Below, piece after piece: positions 55,938 through 64,000 of a stretch of 64,000 bases of DNA. A program made the translations under genes and the position numbers. How positions within the stretch are numbered: position 1 is the stretch's first letter; every line of letters starts with the position of its first letter. The stretch covers positions 1 through 64,000 of the forward strand of contig NZ_FNXG01000001.1 in assembly GCF_900108405.1 (NCBI RefSeq), written 5' to 3'. The notes under the pieces are model-generated. The model worked only from the letters and a program-made list of their open reading frames with translations. It ran no database searches and was not told where the DNA came from. This DNA comes from Paracoccus alkenifer (GTDB taxonomy: Bacteria > Pseudomonadota > Alphaproteobacteria > Rhodobacterales > Rhodobacteraceae).

Positions 55938-56695
55938 GGCGCATCCTCTGGCAGAGGCGCGGCCTCGCAGTCCACGACGATGACGCTGACGTTGTCGGTG
56001 GCGCCGCGGTCCAGCGTTTCGGCGATCAGCCGCGCGGCGACATCGGCCGCCGGGTCGGGCCGCGACAGCAAAAGCGCCAGATCGGCCGCGTCCAGATGTT
56101 CCGTCAGCCCGTCCGAGCACAGCAGCAGCCGGTCCCCTGCCCGCACCGCGCCGCCCACCATCTCGGGCTGCGCCTGCGCGCCCACCCCGATGGCGCGGGT
56201 GATGACATTGCGGCGCGGCGCCACCCGCGCCTCGGCCTCGGTCATCAGGCCGGCGGCGACCATCTGCGCGACCTCGCTGTGGTCGCGGGTCAGCCGCGTC
56301 AGGCAGTCGTCGCGCCACAGATAGATGCGGCTGTCGCCGGCCCAGATACAGGTCAGCTCGGCCTGATGGATCAGCAGCACCGCCACGGCCGCCCCTGCCG
56401 CCGACAGCCCGTTGCCGCCCACATGCGCAAGGATGCGGTGATGGGCGCGGTCCAGCCGTTCCAGCACGCGGGCGCGCTGATCCTGCGCGCTGACCGGAAC
56501 GCCAAGCGAGGCCAGCTCCTCGACGATCATCGCGCTGGCGACATCGCCGGCGGCGTGCCCGCCCATGCCGTCCGCGACCGCCCACAGCCCGGTTTCGGGG
56601 ATCGAGGCCACGCTGTCCTCGTTGTGGCTGCGCACCCGCCCCTTGTCGGTCAGCGCGCCGACGTGAAAGCGAAAGCCCGGCTCGGATCCCGTCAT
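55934..56695 (-). CDS. pppA: PP2C-type phosphatase PppA-like
   Basis: 253 residues. PP2C motifs RSHNEDS, VADGMGGHAAGDVAS, WAGDSRIYLWR, LLLCSDGLTEHL, TDNVSVIVV, with the metal-binding Asp residues. Opposes the PpkA kinase in T6SS control. Stop overlaps PpkA start; starts 4 bp from the TagF end. Confidence 0.9.
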   Translation of the reverse strand: MTGSEPGFRFHVGALTDKGRVRSHNEDSVASIPETGLWAVADGMGGHAAGDVASAMIVEELASLGVPVSAQDQRARVLERLDRAHHRILAHVGGNGLSAAGAAVAVLLIHQAELTCIWAGDSRIYLWRDDCLTRLTRDHSEVAQMVAAGLMTEAEARVAPRRNVITRAIGVGAQAQPEMVGGAVRAGDRLLLCSDGLTEHLDAADLALLLSRPDPAADVAARLIAETLDRGATDNVSVIVVDCEAAPLPEDAP

Positions 56696-57414
56696 GCAAT
56701 CCCCCCCTGATCATCCCCGGCGGTCCCGACCCCGCCAGCGGCCCCGCCCCCGCCCGCAATCAGCCAACCGATTTCCGACGCACCCGGCCAGCCCTGACAG
56801 GCCAGCATCCCCGAAGGTCGCCCGCCGCCCGCCGCGAACCACCAATAGCTGCGCCCGGCGGCGGCATGGGCGTGGTCGGCCGCAGCCAGCTGCGCCAGCA
56901 GCGCCTGCGGGGCAAGCGCGGCATTGCTGGCCCAGAAGGTCGGCCAGCCGGGCTGCGGCTGGTCTGGGGGCGCGGGCAGTTCCCGGCGCAGCCGCGCCGC
57001 GGCCTCGCGCGGGTCGAACTGCTGGGCCTCGAACAACGATTCCATCGCGCGCCCGGCGGCGGCGTGGAAATCCTGCCCGGGATCATGCACCGGCGCCGCC
57101 CCGCCCGCCTGCACCACCAGCAGCGGAAACCGCCGCCCGGCCCGGTCGTGCGAGGGGGCCAGGACCCCGCGCAACGGCTGCTCTCCGGTCAGAAGGGCGG
57201 CGCCGATCCAGAACCCCAGCTCCGGCGCCGCATCAAACGCGGCCTGCCAGCCCTCGCCCGCAGCCTGCCGCCAATCGCCCAGCACCTGCTGCATCCAGTC
57301 GCCCAGCAGCGCCACGATTCCCTCGGGCAGCCCCGCCGCGATGAAATCGCCAAAACCGGGGTGCTTGCCGTAAAGCCCTGCGTCACCCGCCGTCAGTCGA
57401 TGCTCTGCGGACAT
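56692..57414 (-). CDS. tagF: TagF-type T6SS regulator
   Basis: 240 residues with the N-terminal motif GLYGKHPGFGDFIAAGLP typical of TagF, and the FPLLVVQAGG and ASNAALAPQALLAQLAA regions. TagF blocks T6SS assembly until the phosphorylation switch acts, in Pseudomonas. Overlaps tssM by 22 bp. Confidence 0.88.
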   Translation of the reverse strand: MSAEHRLTAGDAGLYGKHPGFGDFIAAGLPEGIVALLGDWMQQVLGDWRQAAGEGWQAAFDAAPELGFWIGAALLTGEQPLRGVLAPSHDRAGRRFPLLVVQAGGAAPVHDPGQDFHAAAGRAMESLFEAQQFDPREAAARLRRELPAPPDQPQPGWPTFWASNAALAPQALLAQLAAADHAHAAAGRSYWWFAAGGGRPSGMLACQGWPGASEIGWLIAGGGGAAGGVGTAGDDQGGIA

Positions 57415-60400
57415 TCGAATTCCCTGATCTCGGGCATGGTAAAGGGGTTGGCGATCGCGTTCACCGTGAAATCATAGGTGATGTTGCGCCCGCCCAGCAC
57501 AAAGGTCGCGCGCAGCACGTCGCCGCGCTGTTCCTTGTAGTTGGCGGCGTTGAGGAATTGCATGAAGCTCCACGAGCTGCCCTCGAACCGCATCACCGAT
57601 TCGCGTTGCAGGGGCGGCGACAGTTGCAGGATGGTGGACCGCCCTGCCCCCGGCCAGACCACCGTGCGCGACATCGAGCCGGTCGCCGTCTGCACCACCG
57701 TATCGTTGATCGCCAGCGCCGCGGTTTCCACCGAGGGGTGCGCATCGACCTGCGCCACCGTGATCTCGACCGAGGGGCTGGTGCCGCCGCCCGCAAAGAA
57801 CGCCCGGCGGATGCGCTCGGCCCGCTCGAACTGCTTGAGCGTCGCGTTCGACAGGCGGGTGGTGATGTCCTTGTCGCTGCGCCAGACCAGCCCTTGGGGG
57901 CTGCGTTCGACGTAAGGCTCCAGATATTCGGTGAAATAGCGGTCCATCTCTCCGCCCGGGCCGAAAAATCGGGCGAAATTGTCGATGGACAGGCTGCGCG
58001 GGGAATCGGCGAACGGATAGGCCGGGGAAATCACGTCGCGGCAGAAAAACGTGACCCGATCGCTCAGCGCCCGGTTCATCACCTCGATCGAGGCATCCGA
58101 GGCGCCCGAGCGGAAATCGCTTTCCGCCCGCGTCACCATCCGCGCCAGCGGGTCGGGCAGTTGCGAATTATACTGCGTCAGCGAATTCAGCAGCGTCGGC
58201 AGCGCGGCGGCGGACTGGTCGGGATGATGTTCGGCCAGCCGCAGATTTTCCCAGATCGCGCCCAGATTGCCCAGCAGCGTGTCGATGGGCCGCTGGCCGG
58301 GTTCGCCATCGGCCAGCATGTGCCAGGTCTCGAACGCCCTGGAAATCGCGTCGATGGGCGCGGTGACACTGTTTTCCGGCCCCGCGCCGCCGACCCCGCC
58401 CCCGCCTCCGACCCCGCCCCCGGGCCGCAGCTGCCCGCCGCCCGCCTGCTGCCTTGCCGCGTCCAGCAGGATCCGCTGCACGCCCCCGGACCGCGATTGC
58501 AGCCGCGAGGCCAGCTGCCCGCCCACCGCGCCGGCCAAGCCCGCCGCCGCATCCCCCGCGCCCGGCAGCGTTGCCGGGTCCGCGCCGTCGAGCTGTTCGT
58601 ATTCGCGCGACAGCCGCGTCTGGGCCGAGACCTCGCGCACCAGCGCCAGTATCGGCGAGGCCGAGGCCGAGGCCGCATTGCCAAGCGCCGCGTATTGCGG
58701 CTTGTCGGCGACCATCGAATTCAGCGTCAGATTGTCCAGCACCGCGTTCCAGGCGGCGATGAAATCGCCCCGATAGCGGTCCAGCAGATCGCGGTCCAGC
58801 CGGGCCAGACGCCCCTCGATTTCCGCGGTGCCGGCCAGATCGCCCAGCACCCACTGGTCGCGGCGCAGCTGCTCGCCGACGACGGCGAGCTGGTCGTAGA
58901 AATAGGCCCAGAATCCTTCATAAGTATAAAGCCCCGCCACGCCGAGCCCAGCCAGATCGGACCCGTCGCGCGCGGCGAACACCTGCGCGGCCAACCCGCC
59001 GCCGGTGGCGGATTCAAGGCTCCAGTCCGCGATTCCCCGCGCGACCCCACCGTCCTTGATGATCGCATAGGCCTGTTCGTCCAGCGGCAGCTGGGCAATG
59101 GCGGCGCGGGCGCGGTCCACCGTGCCCTGATCAAGGTCGACCAGCAGCCTGCGGCTGTCGTCCAGCCGCAGCATGGCACCCAGATGCGCCTTGAGCTGGT
59201 CAATCAGGTCCAGCCCCGTCCGGCCCGGATATTCCTGCCGCCAGGACTGGTCGAACCACGCCATGATCGCGGCGTCGTCGGTGGTTTCGCCCTGTTTGCC
59301 CAGCAGCAGATACACCTTGAGCGCGCGATAGATCTCGGTCATCTCGCCCGCGGCGATGGTCCGGGGGATGCGCCGTTCCAGATCCAGCACCAGACGCGGG
59401 CGCAGCATCCTCTCCAACGCCTCGGCATAGCTGTCGGTGGCGACGCGGTTCAGGCGGTCGCGCTGGCCCAGGCCCAGCCCCTCGGACAGGGCGGGCCGTT
59501 CGCTGTCGCCATAGCCCGCCGGCATGGCGGCAAGCGCGTTGAGCAGCGGCACCACCGCGCGCAGGTCGGTGTCGTCGATCACCTCGCGCTGCAATTCCTC
59601 GGACGCGGCGCGCATATAGGCGGCGGTCTGCGCCTCGGCCATGCGCAGCAGTTGCAGGTTCTTCCAATAGCTGTAACCCAGCGCCGAGACCGCGCCCAGC
59701 GTCGCCAGCACGATCGCCCCCAACGCGGCCGAGCGGATCAGCGCCGTCCGCCGCACCGCCTTTTGGTCATGCGAGACCCAGCCCTGTTCGGGAAAGATCA
59801 CCCCGCGCAGCAGGTCGTGGATGAAAAAGCTCTTGCCGCGCCCGGACATGAAGGCGGCCTGAAACCCCGGTCCCAGTTCCGCGCCCGCGCCGGGCTGGCG
59901 GATCGCGCCCAGCACCTGATCGACGGGCGTGCCCTCTTGCGTGCCCGAGGTGAAATAAAACCCGCGCAGGATCGCATTGGTCTTGTAGCGCGTCGGCTCG
60001 AACACGCGGGCCAGAACCCCCGCCAGCTGGTCACGCAGCAGCGCCATCTGCCCCGGCAGGCCAAAGATCGCGATACGGGCGACGCTGTCGGGTTCCTCGG
60101 ACAGGCGGTCGATGATCTCGTCCGACAGCCGCGCCACCAGCCGGTCGAATTCCCGGGGCACGGCCTCGTGCGTTATGGCCTTGCGGTCCTTGGTCTGAAA
60201 GGTGACGCCCCAGACCAGCTTGCGCCGGTTCAGACTGAAGCTGGCGAAATATTCGCGAAAACCGGCGATCAGGTCGGCCTTGGTGAACATGACATAGACC
60301 GGAAAGTCGATCTTGAGCTGCTCGTGCAGCTCGGCCAGCCGGGCGCGGACGGTCTGGGCATGGGCAGCCAGCGCCGCGGGGTCGTCCTTGATCATGTCCT

Positions 60401-61055
60401 CGACCGAAAAGGACAGGATCACCCCGTTGATCGGGCGGTTCGGGCGGGTGCGTTTCAGCAGGTCCAGAAACGCATCCCAGCTGGCCTTGTCGGCCAGCGC
60501 GTCGCTGTCCTGCGTGGTATAGCGGCCGGCGGTGTCGATCAGCACCGCATCCTCGGCGAACCAGAAATCCATGTTCCGGGTGCCGCCGAATCCCGCAACG
60601 GCGTTGCTTTGCGCCAGCGGGAAATCCAGCCCGGAATTGGCCAGCGCCGTGGTCTTGCCGGCGCCGGGCGGGCCGATGATCACATACCACGGCAGATCGT
60701 AAAGCGAGGCCGCGCCGCCCGATTTCTTCAGCACCGCCAGCGCCTGCGCCATTTTTTCGGCCAGCAGCCTGCCGTCGCCCTGCGGCTCAGGCGGGATCAG
60801 CGCATCCTCGATCCGGCGCGCGGCGCGGACCCGGCGGCGCCAGCGGATCAGCACCACCGCCACGAACACGCCGGCAATGACGCCGATGATCGCCAGCCGC
60901 AGCCACAGCCCGGCCAGCGGCGCCCAGCCGGTCATCGGCCCGCCGAACCAGATCGCCAGACACAGCGCCAGCAGCCCAAGGACGGTGACGGTCCAGCGCC
61001 ACCACGCATGACGGCCCCAGCGCGGAGTCGGGACGGAAAAGCCAAGCACTCTCAA
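57393..61055 (-). CDS. tssM: TssM (IcmF) T6SS membrane-complex protein
   Basis: 1220 residues from a TTG at 61055 (GTG 61049 is possible), overlapping the tssL stop. N-terminal membrane helices (VTVLGLLALCLAIWFG and LAIIGVIAGVFVAVVLI), then a cytoplasmic Walker A GPPGAGKTTALANSGLDFPL, and a long periplasmic part. It anchors the T6SS baseplate to the envelope. Confidence 0.92.
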   Translation of the reverse strand: MRVLGFSVPTPRWGRHAWWRWTVTVLGLLALCLAIWFGGPMTGWAPLAGLWLRLAIIGVIAGVFVAVVLIRWRRRVRAARRIEDALIPPEPQGDGRLLAEKMAQALAVLKKSGGAASLYDLPWYVIIGPPGAGKTTALANSGLDFPLAQSNAVAGFGGTRNMDFWFAEDAVLIDTAGRYTTQDSDALADKASWDAFLDLLKRTRPNRPINGVILSFSVEDMIKDDPAALAAHAQTVRARLAELHEQLKIDFPVYVMFTKADLIAGFREYFASFSLNRRKLVWGVTFQTKDRKAITHEAVPREFDRLVARLSDEIIDRLSEEPDSVARIAIFGLPGQMALLRDQLAGVLARVFEPTRYKTNAILRGFYFTSGTQEGTPVDQVLGAIRQPGAGAELGPGFQAAFMSGRGKSFFIHDLLRGVIFPEQGWVSHDQKAVRRTALIRSAALGAIVLATLGAVSALGYSYWKNLQLLRMAEAQTAAYMRAASEELQREVIDDTDLRAVVPLLNALAAMPAGYGDSERPALSEGLGLGQRDRLNRVATDSYAEALERMLRPRLVLDLERRIPRTIAAGEMTEIYRALKVYLLLGKQGETTDDAAIMAWFDQSWRQEYPGRTGLDLIDQLKAHLGAMLRLDDSRRLLVDLDQGTVDRARAAIAQLPLDEQAYAIIKDGGVARGIADWSLESATGGGLAAQVFAARDGSDLAGLGVAGLYTYEGFWAYFYDQLAVVGEQLRRDQWVLGDLAGTAEIEGRLARLDRDLLDRYRGDFIAAWNAVLDNLTLNSMVADKPQYAALGNAASASASPILALVREVSAQTRLSREYEQLDGADPATLPGAGDAAAGLAGAVGGQLASRLQSRSGGVQRILLDAARQQAGGGQLRPGGGVGGGGGVGGAGPENSVTAPIDAISRAFETWHMLADGEPGQRPIDTLLGNLGAIWENLRLAEHHPDQSAAALPTLLNSLTQYNSQLPDPLARMVTRAESDFRSGASDASIEVMNRALSDRVTFFCRDVISPAYPFADSPRSLSIDNFARFFGPGGEMDRYFTEYLEPYVERSPQGLVWRSDKDITTRLSNATLKQFERAERIRRAFFAGGGTSPSVEITVAQVDAHPSVETAALAINDTVVQTATGSMSRTVVWPGAGRSTILQLSPPLQRESVMRFEGSSWSFMQFLNAANYKEQRGDVLRATFVLGGRNITYDFTVNAIANPFTMPEIREFECPQSID

Positions 61056-62710
61056 TTCGCGGTCTCCGTGCTGTCTGGCGGCTGACCCCGGGGGGGCGCC
61101 GCACCATAGCTGCCCTCGCGCGCCAGCAGGATCTCGACCCGGCGGTTTTCGGTGCGGCCGGCCTCGGTGGCGTTGTCGGCGACGGGCTGGTCCTCGCCGC
61201 GCCCCTCGGCCGAGACGCGGGCCGGGTCGGTCAGGCGCGGCGACAGCACCCCGGCCACGCTTTCGGCACGCGCGGTCGAAAGCTGGTAGTTGTCCTTGAA
61301 ACGTCCCCGCCCGCTTAGCGGCAGGTTGTCGGTGTGGCCCTCGATCAGGATCGGGCCGCCCTCGGCGTTCAGCACCTCGGCGATGCGGCTGGCCAGATCG
61401 GCAAAACCCGGCTTGACCTCGACCGCGCCTAGATCGAACAGTTGCAACTGGCCGACGCGGATCGCGATGTAATCGCCCTTGGCCTCGACGCCCACGCGGC
61501 CGTCGGCGATCTCGGCGGCAAAGGCGTCGCGGATGCGGTCGAGCTGCGGGATCTCGGCCACATAGGCGGGACCGGGTGCGGCGCGGTCGATCTGGATCAC
61601 CGGGCGGTCCAGATGCACCCCCCGCATCAGGGATGCGGCCTCGGCGCCCTCGCGGTTGATCAGCGTGGCAAACACGGCAAACACCGCCAGCAGCGCGGCG
61701 GCGCAGACCCCCAGCACCGCCGGGACCGGAATGGCGGCAAAGCGGCGGCCGCGATCCTGCACCACCGGCTGCCATGTGACGGAAACATCCTCGTCCGGGC
61801 GGGGCTGGACGCGGCGCAGGCTTTCATGGATGGCGCTGCGGATACGCGCCAGATCGGCCGCGCCGTTGGGCGAGGTGCGGAACTGCCCCTCGAACCCCAG
61901 CGACAGGCAGACCAGCATCAGTTCAAGCAGGTTGTAATGCTGGGCGGGGGCCTGCATGGCCTTTTCGGCCTCTTGAAAAAAGCCGACGCCGGAATCGCGC
62001 TTGTGAAAGAACCGCGCGACCATCGAATATTGCTGCCAGTCGCCGCGATCCCCGCCCGGCAGGTTCTGCACGATGTCATCCGCCGTGCCCGACAGCGCGT
62101 ATTTCGCCACCAGCGCCTCGTGCGGGTTCACCCCGGCGGCCAGGGCGTTGCGTTCGAACCGGTCGATCTCGCGGGTGACATGTTCCATCAGCGGCGCGAC
62201 CTGCAGTTCCACCAGCCCGGTGCGCAGCCGCCCCAGCAGGATCAGCAGGCTGGCCGCCGCCGCCAGCAGCGGGTTCGAGGACGACGCCGCGCCCAGATCG
62301 CGGACCTTCAGCGCCTCGTGCAGGGCGATGCGCGGGGGGTGGGCGGCGGGCGCGGGGGCGGGGCGCGCGCCGATATCGGGAAAGAACCCCCGGTCGTCCG
62401 CCCCGGCGGCGCGACCGATCTGCGCGTGTTCGCCATATGCCGGCCCGGCTGCCGGCATCGGCCTGCCAAGCCAGGTCTGGCCGCTGCCCGGCGCCTGCCC
62501 AAAGGGCGAGGCCGAGGCCGGCGGCGCCCCGGCCTGTCCATAGCCCGGCCCCGGCCCCTGCCCCGGACGCCCGATCACCGTGCGCGCGTCGTCGCCCGAG
62601 GGTTGCGGACGCGCCCAGGCATCCCCGGCCCCGGCAGGCGCCCGGCCCGGACCCGGACCATGCCCTTGCGGGCCGCCGAACACCGTCTTGTCGTCGTCGC
62701 TGCCAGCCAT
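61052..62710 (-). CDS. tssL: TssL (DotU) with C-terminal OmpA peptidoglycan-binding domain
   Basis: 552 residues. A Pro/Gly-rich disordered N terminus of about 130 residues, the DotU domain with SNPLLAAAASLLILLGRLR and HYNLLELMLVCLSLGFEGQF, one membrane helix, and a C-terminal OmpA domain (IEGHTDNLPLSGRGRFKDNY, LSTARAESVAGVL). The OmpA tail ties the complex to peptidoglycan. Starts at ATG 62710 overlapping the tssK stop (TGATG). Confidence 0.92.
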   Translation of the reverse strand: MAGSDDDKTVFGGPQGHGPGPGRAPAGAGDAWARPQPSGDDARTVIGRPGQGPGPGYGQAGAPPASASPFGQAPGSGQTWLGRPMPAAGPAYGEHAQIGRAAGADDRGFFPDIGARPAPAPAAHPPRIALHEALKVRDLGAASSSNPLLAAAASLLILLGRLRTGLVELQVAPLMEHVTREIDRFERNALAAGVNPHEALVAKYALSGTADDIVQNLPGGDRGDWQQYSMVARFFHKRDSGVGFFQEAEKAMQAPAQHYNLLELMLVCLSLGFEGQFRTSPNGAADLARIRSAIHESLRRVQPRPDEDVSVTWQPVVQDRGRRFAAIPVPAVLGVCAAALLAVFAVFATLINREGAEAASLMRGVHLDRPVIQIDRAAPGPAYVAEIPQLDRIRDAFAAEIADGRVGVEAKGDYIAIRVGQLQLFDLGAVEVKPGFADLASRIAEVLNAEGGPILIEGHTDNLPLSGRGRFKDNYQLSTARAESVAGVLSPRLTDPARVSAEGRGEDQPVADNATEAGRTENRRVEILLAREGSYGAAPPRGQPPDSTETAN

Positions 62711-64000
62711 CACGACCTCTCGGGCACGGCCCATAGTTCCAGTTTCAGATGCGGCCAGTCACCGGCGAAATGCATCCCGATCGCCGGAGCCGTGGAAAAC
62801 TCGCGCCACAGCGGAGAGTTCTTTTCCAGCCGGAAATACACGTTCGAGGACAGCACCCTGATCTGGCGCGGCGGGTTGGGCAGATGCTGCAACCCGATGC
62901 CGGGCAGGTTGTTGTTCACGATCTCGGACATGCGGGTGTTGGGGCCGATCTTGCACAATTCGGGGAACTGCCCCTGCACCTGCGTCAGCGGCTTGGCGCT
63001 TTCGACCTCGACGATGAAACTGGCGTCGCGGAACAGGTTGCGGTCGTGGACCTCGGCCAGATAGGAATTCTGCCGCACCTCGCGCAGCGGCAGGCGGATG
63101 GCCCGCCCGACATCGCGCGACAGCAGCCGCTGGATGTCGGCCACGATCTGCGAAAAGCTTTCCTTGGGGTCGCCGTGGTCATAGGCCGGATAATCCGGCG
63201 CATGGCGGCTGCCGGAATCAAAGGTCGCCAGTTCCCCCGCCAGCGCCACCAGATCGCGATACAGCGCCTCGGGGTGGACGGCAAAGCTGCGCGACAGGTG
63301 GCGCAGCACGCCGATATGGCGGTTCAGCGCCATCAGCATCAGATAGTCGCTTGCCTGCAACCCGCCCCCCGCCGAAGGGTCGGTCGCATAGCGCGCAAGG
63401 CTTTCCAGCCGCGCCTCGATCCAGCCGATGACGCGGGTCAGGTAGCCCAGGATCTGCGGATGCGCCCCGATCACCAGCGCGGGCGGGGGGAAGGTCTCGT
63501 CCAGCGTGACCACGCCGTCGCGGACCTCGGCGATGCGGGCAAGGCGCAGGCTCTGATAGCCCGGCCGCGGGGTCTTGCGGATCGCCAGTTCCAGCCGCGG
63601 CACGGCTAGCTCCAGCACCTGCTCGGTCCGCATGGCGCTGCTGATGTCGCTGACGGTTTCGGTGACGATGCCCCAGCGGGTGGTCGCGCCCTCGTCCTGC
63701 AAGGGGGCGGTGTCGCGCATGTTGGGCGAGCTGTCGGGCAGCGTCAGCCAGACGAACTGCCCCGCCGCGTCGTCGGGGACGGGCACCGCCAGCGGCAGGG
63801 GGCCGGTGCCCGGCGCGTCAAAGGGCGTGCCGTCGGGCATGATCCCCGACACCGCGCGCAGGGCCAGCATCCCCTGTTGCGCCTGGTCGCGGTCGATCGC
63901 CAGCTCGCCCACGCCCCAGGGATAGGGGGTCATCCACCGGGTGCGGGCGTGCAGCAGATGCTCGTGATAGCGGTCGGCCTGCTGTAGATGCTGGGGCTGC
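62710..64000 (-). CDS. tssK: TssK T6SS baseplate protein (5' end off window)
   Basis: The visible 430 or so codons carry the TssK signature: near the right edge the frame reads PQHLQQADRYHEHLLHAR, then PYPWGVGELAIDRD and further family motifs (SDYLMLMALNRHIGVLRHLS). The start lies beyond 64000. TssK joins the baseplate to TssM-TssL. More T6SS genes are expected to the right. Confidence 0.92.
   Translation of the reverse strand, partial: QPQHLQQADRYHEHLLHARTRWMTPYPWGVGELAIDRDQAQQGMLALRAVSGIMPDGTPFDAPGTGPLPLAVPVPDDAAGQFVWLTLPDSSPNMRDTAPLQDEGATTRWGIVTETVSDISSAMRTEQVLELAVPRLELAIRKTPRPGYQSLRLARIAEVRDGVVTLDETFPPPALVIGAHPQILGYLTRVIGWIEARLESLARYATDPSAGGGLQASDYLMLMALNRHIGVLRHLSRSFAVHPEALYRDLVALAGELATFDSGSRHAPDYPAYDHGDPKESFSQIVADIQRLLSRDVGRAIRLPLREVRQNSYLAEVHDRNLFRDASFIVEVESAKPLTQVQGQFPELCKIGPNTRMSEIVNNNLPGIGLQHLPNPPRQIRVLSSNVYFRLEKNSPLWREFSTAPAIGMHFAGDWPHLKLELWAVPERS

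Noticed and set aside
57558-61085. 1175-codon plus-strand frame opposite tssM
   Set aside because: No recognisable domain; tssM on the other strand has full TssM motifs. A shadow.

Overview
The window joins two kinds of DNA. The right half (about 32.9-64 kb) is GC-rich chromosome of an alphaproteobacterium of the Rhodobacteraceae, most probably Paracoccus or a close relative. The evidence is the gene order phoH-ybeY-corC, alr-mlaE-mlaF, pccB-unknowns-pccA-mcm, homoserine dehydrogenase and a TIGR02300-type zinc-ribbon protein. The left half (1 to about 32.6-32.9 kb) is most of an integrative and conjugative element (ICE) of the trb/RepA type common in sphingomonads, rhizobia and Rhodobacteraceae. 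Its integrase and the end of the trb operon lie off the left edge.

ICE backbone, mostly on the minus strand: trbJ (partial), trbE, trbD, trbC, trbB; a CopG-type regulator and the coupling protein traG; the relaxase, lytic transglycosylase, DUF736, TraF peptidase and DUF2840; a RepA-type initiator and an AlpA-like regulator. A small QseM-like DUF2285 protein and a DUF6499/DUF2285 gene pair look like the excision/transfer switch. The pair is arranged so that a +1 ribosomal frameshift would fuse it, as in FseA of the Mesorhizobium symbiosis ICE. ArdA protects against host restriction on entry.

Cargo sits in the gaps of this backbone. Between traG and the relaxase lie an HxlR regulator with a complete FabF, and a tetR(G)-tet(G) tetracycline efflux unit with two tet operators. 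Two related LysR genes and a decayed relaxase 3' fragment show that this interval was assembled from more than one related element. Between the QseM-like gene and the FseA-like pair is an arsenic operon (arsR, two kinds of arsC, acr3, an MFS gene) with a divergent DUF6428 gene. At the right end is a tightly packed defence operon: a PaeR7I/XhoI-family methyltransferase and endonuclease followed by SIR2 and HerA.

Chromosomal part: an ABM monooxygenase and a GNAT enzyme; corC, ybeY, phoH; mlaF, mlaE, alr; the propionyl-CoA to succinyl-CoA pathway (pccB, pccA, mcm) interleaved with small lipoproteins and unknown proteins; hom; a GntR/FCD regulator; a YgjP-like metallopeptidase; and tRNA-Ala(GGC). 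From 53.9 kb to the right edge runs a minus-strand type VI secretion operon, transcribed tssK, tssL (OmpA-fused), tssM, tagF, pppA (phosphatase), ppkA (kinase), with stop and start codons overlapping at most junctions. Most very long open frames antisense to these genes are high-GC shadows and are left out.
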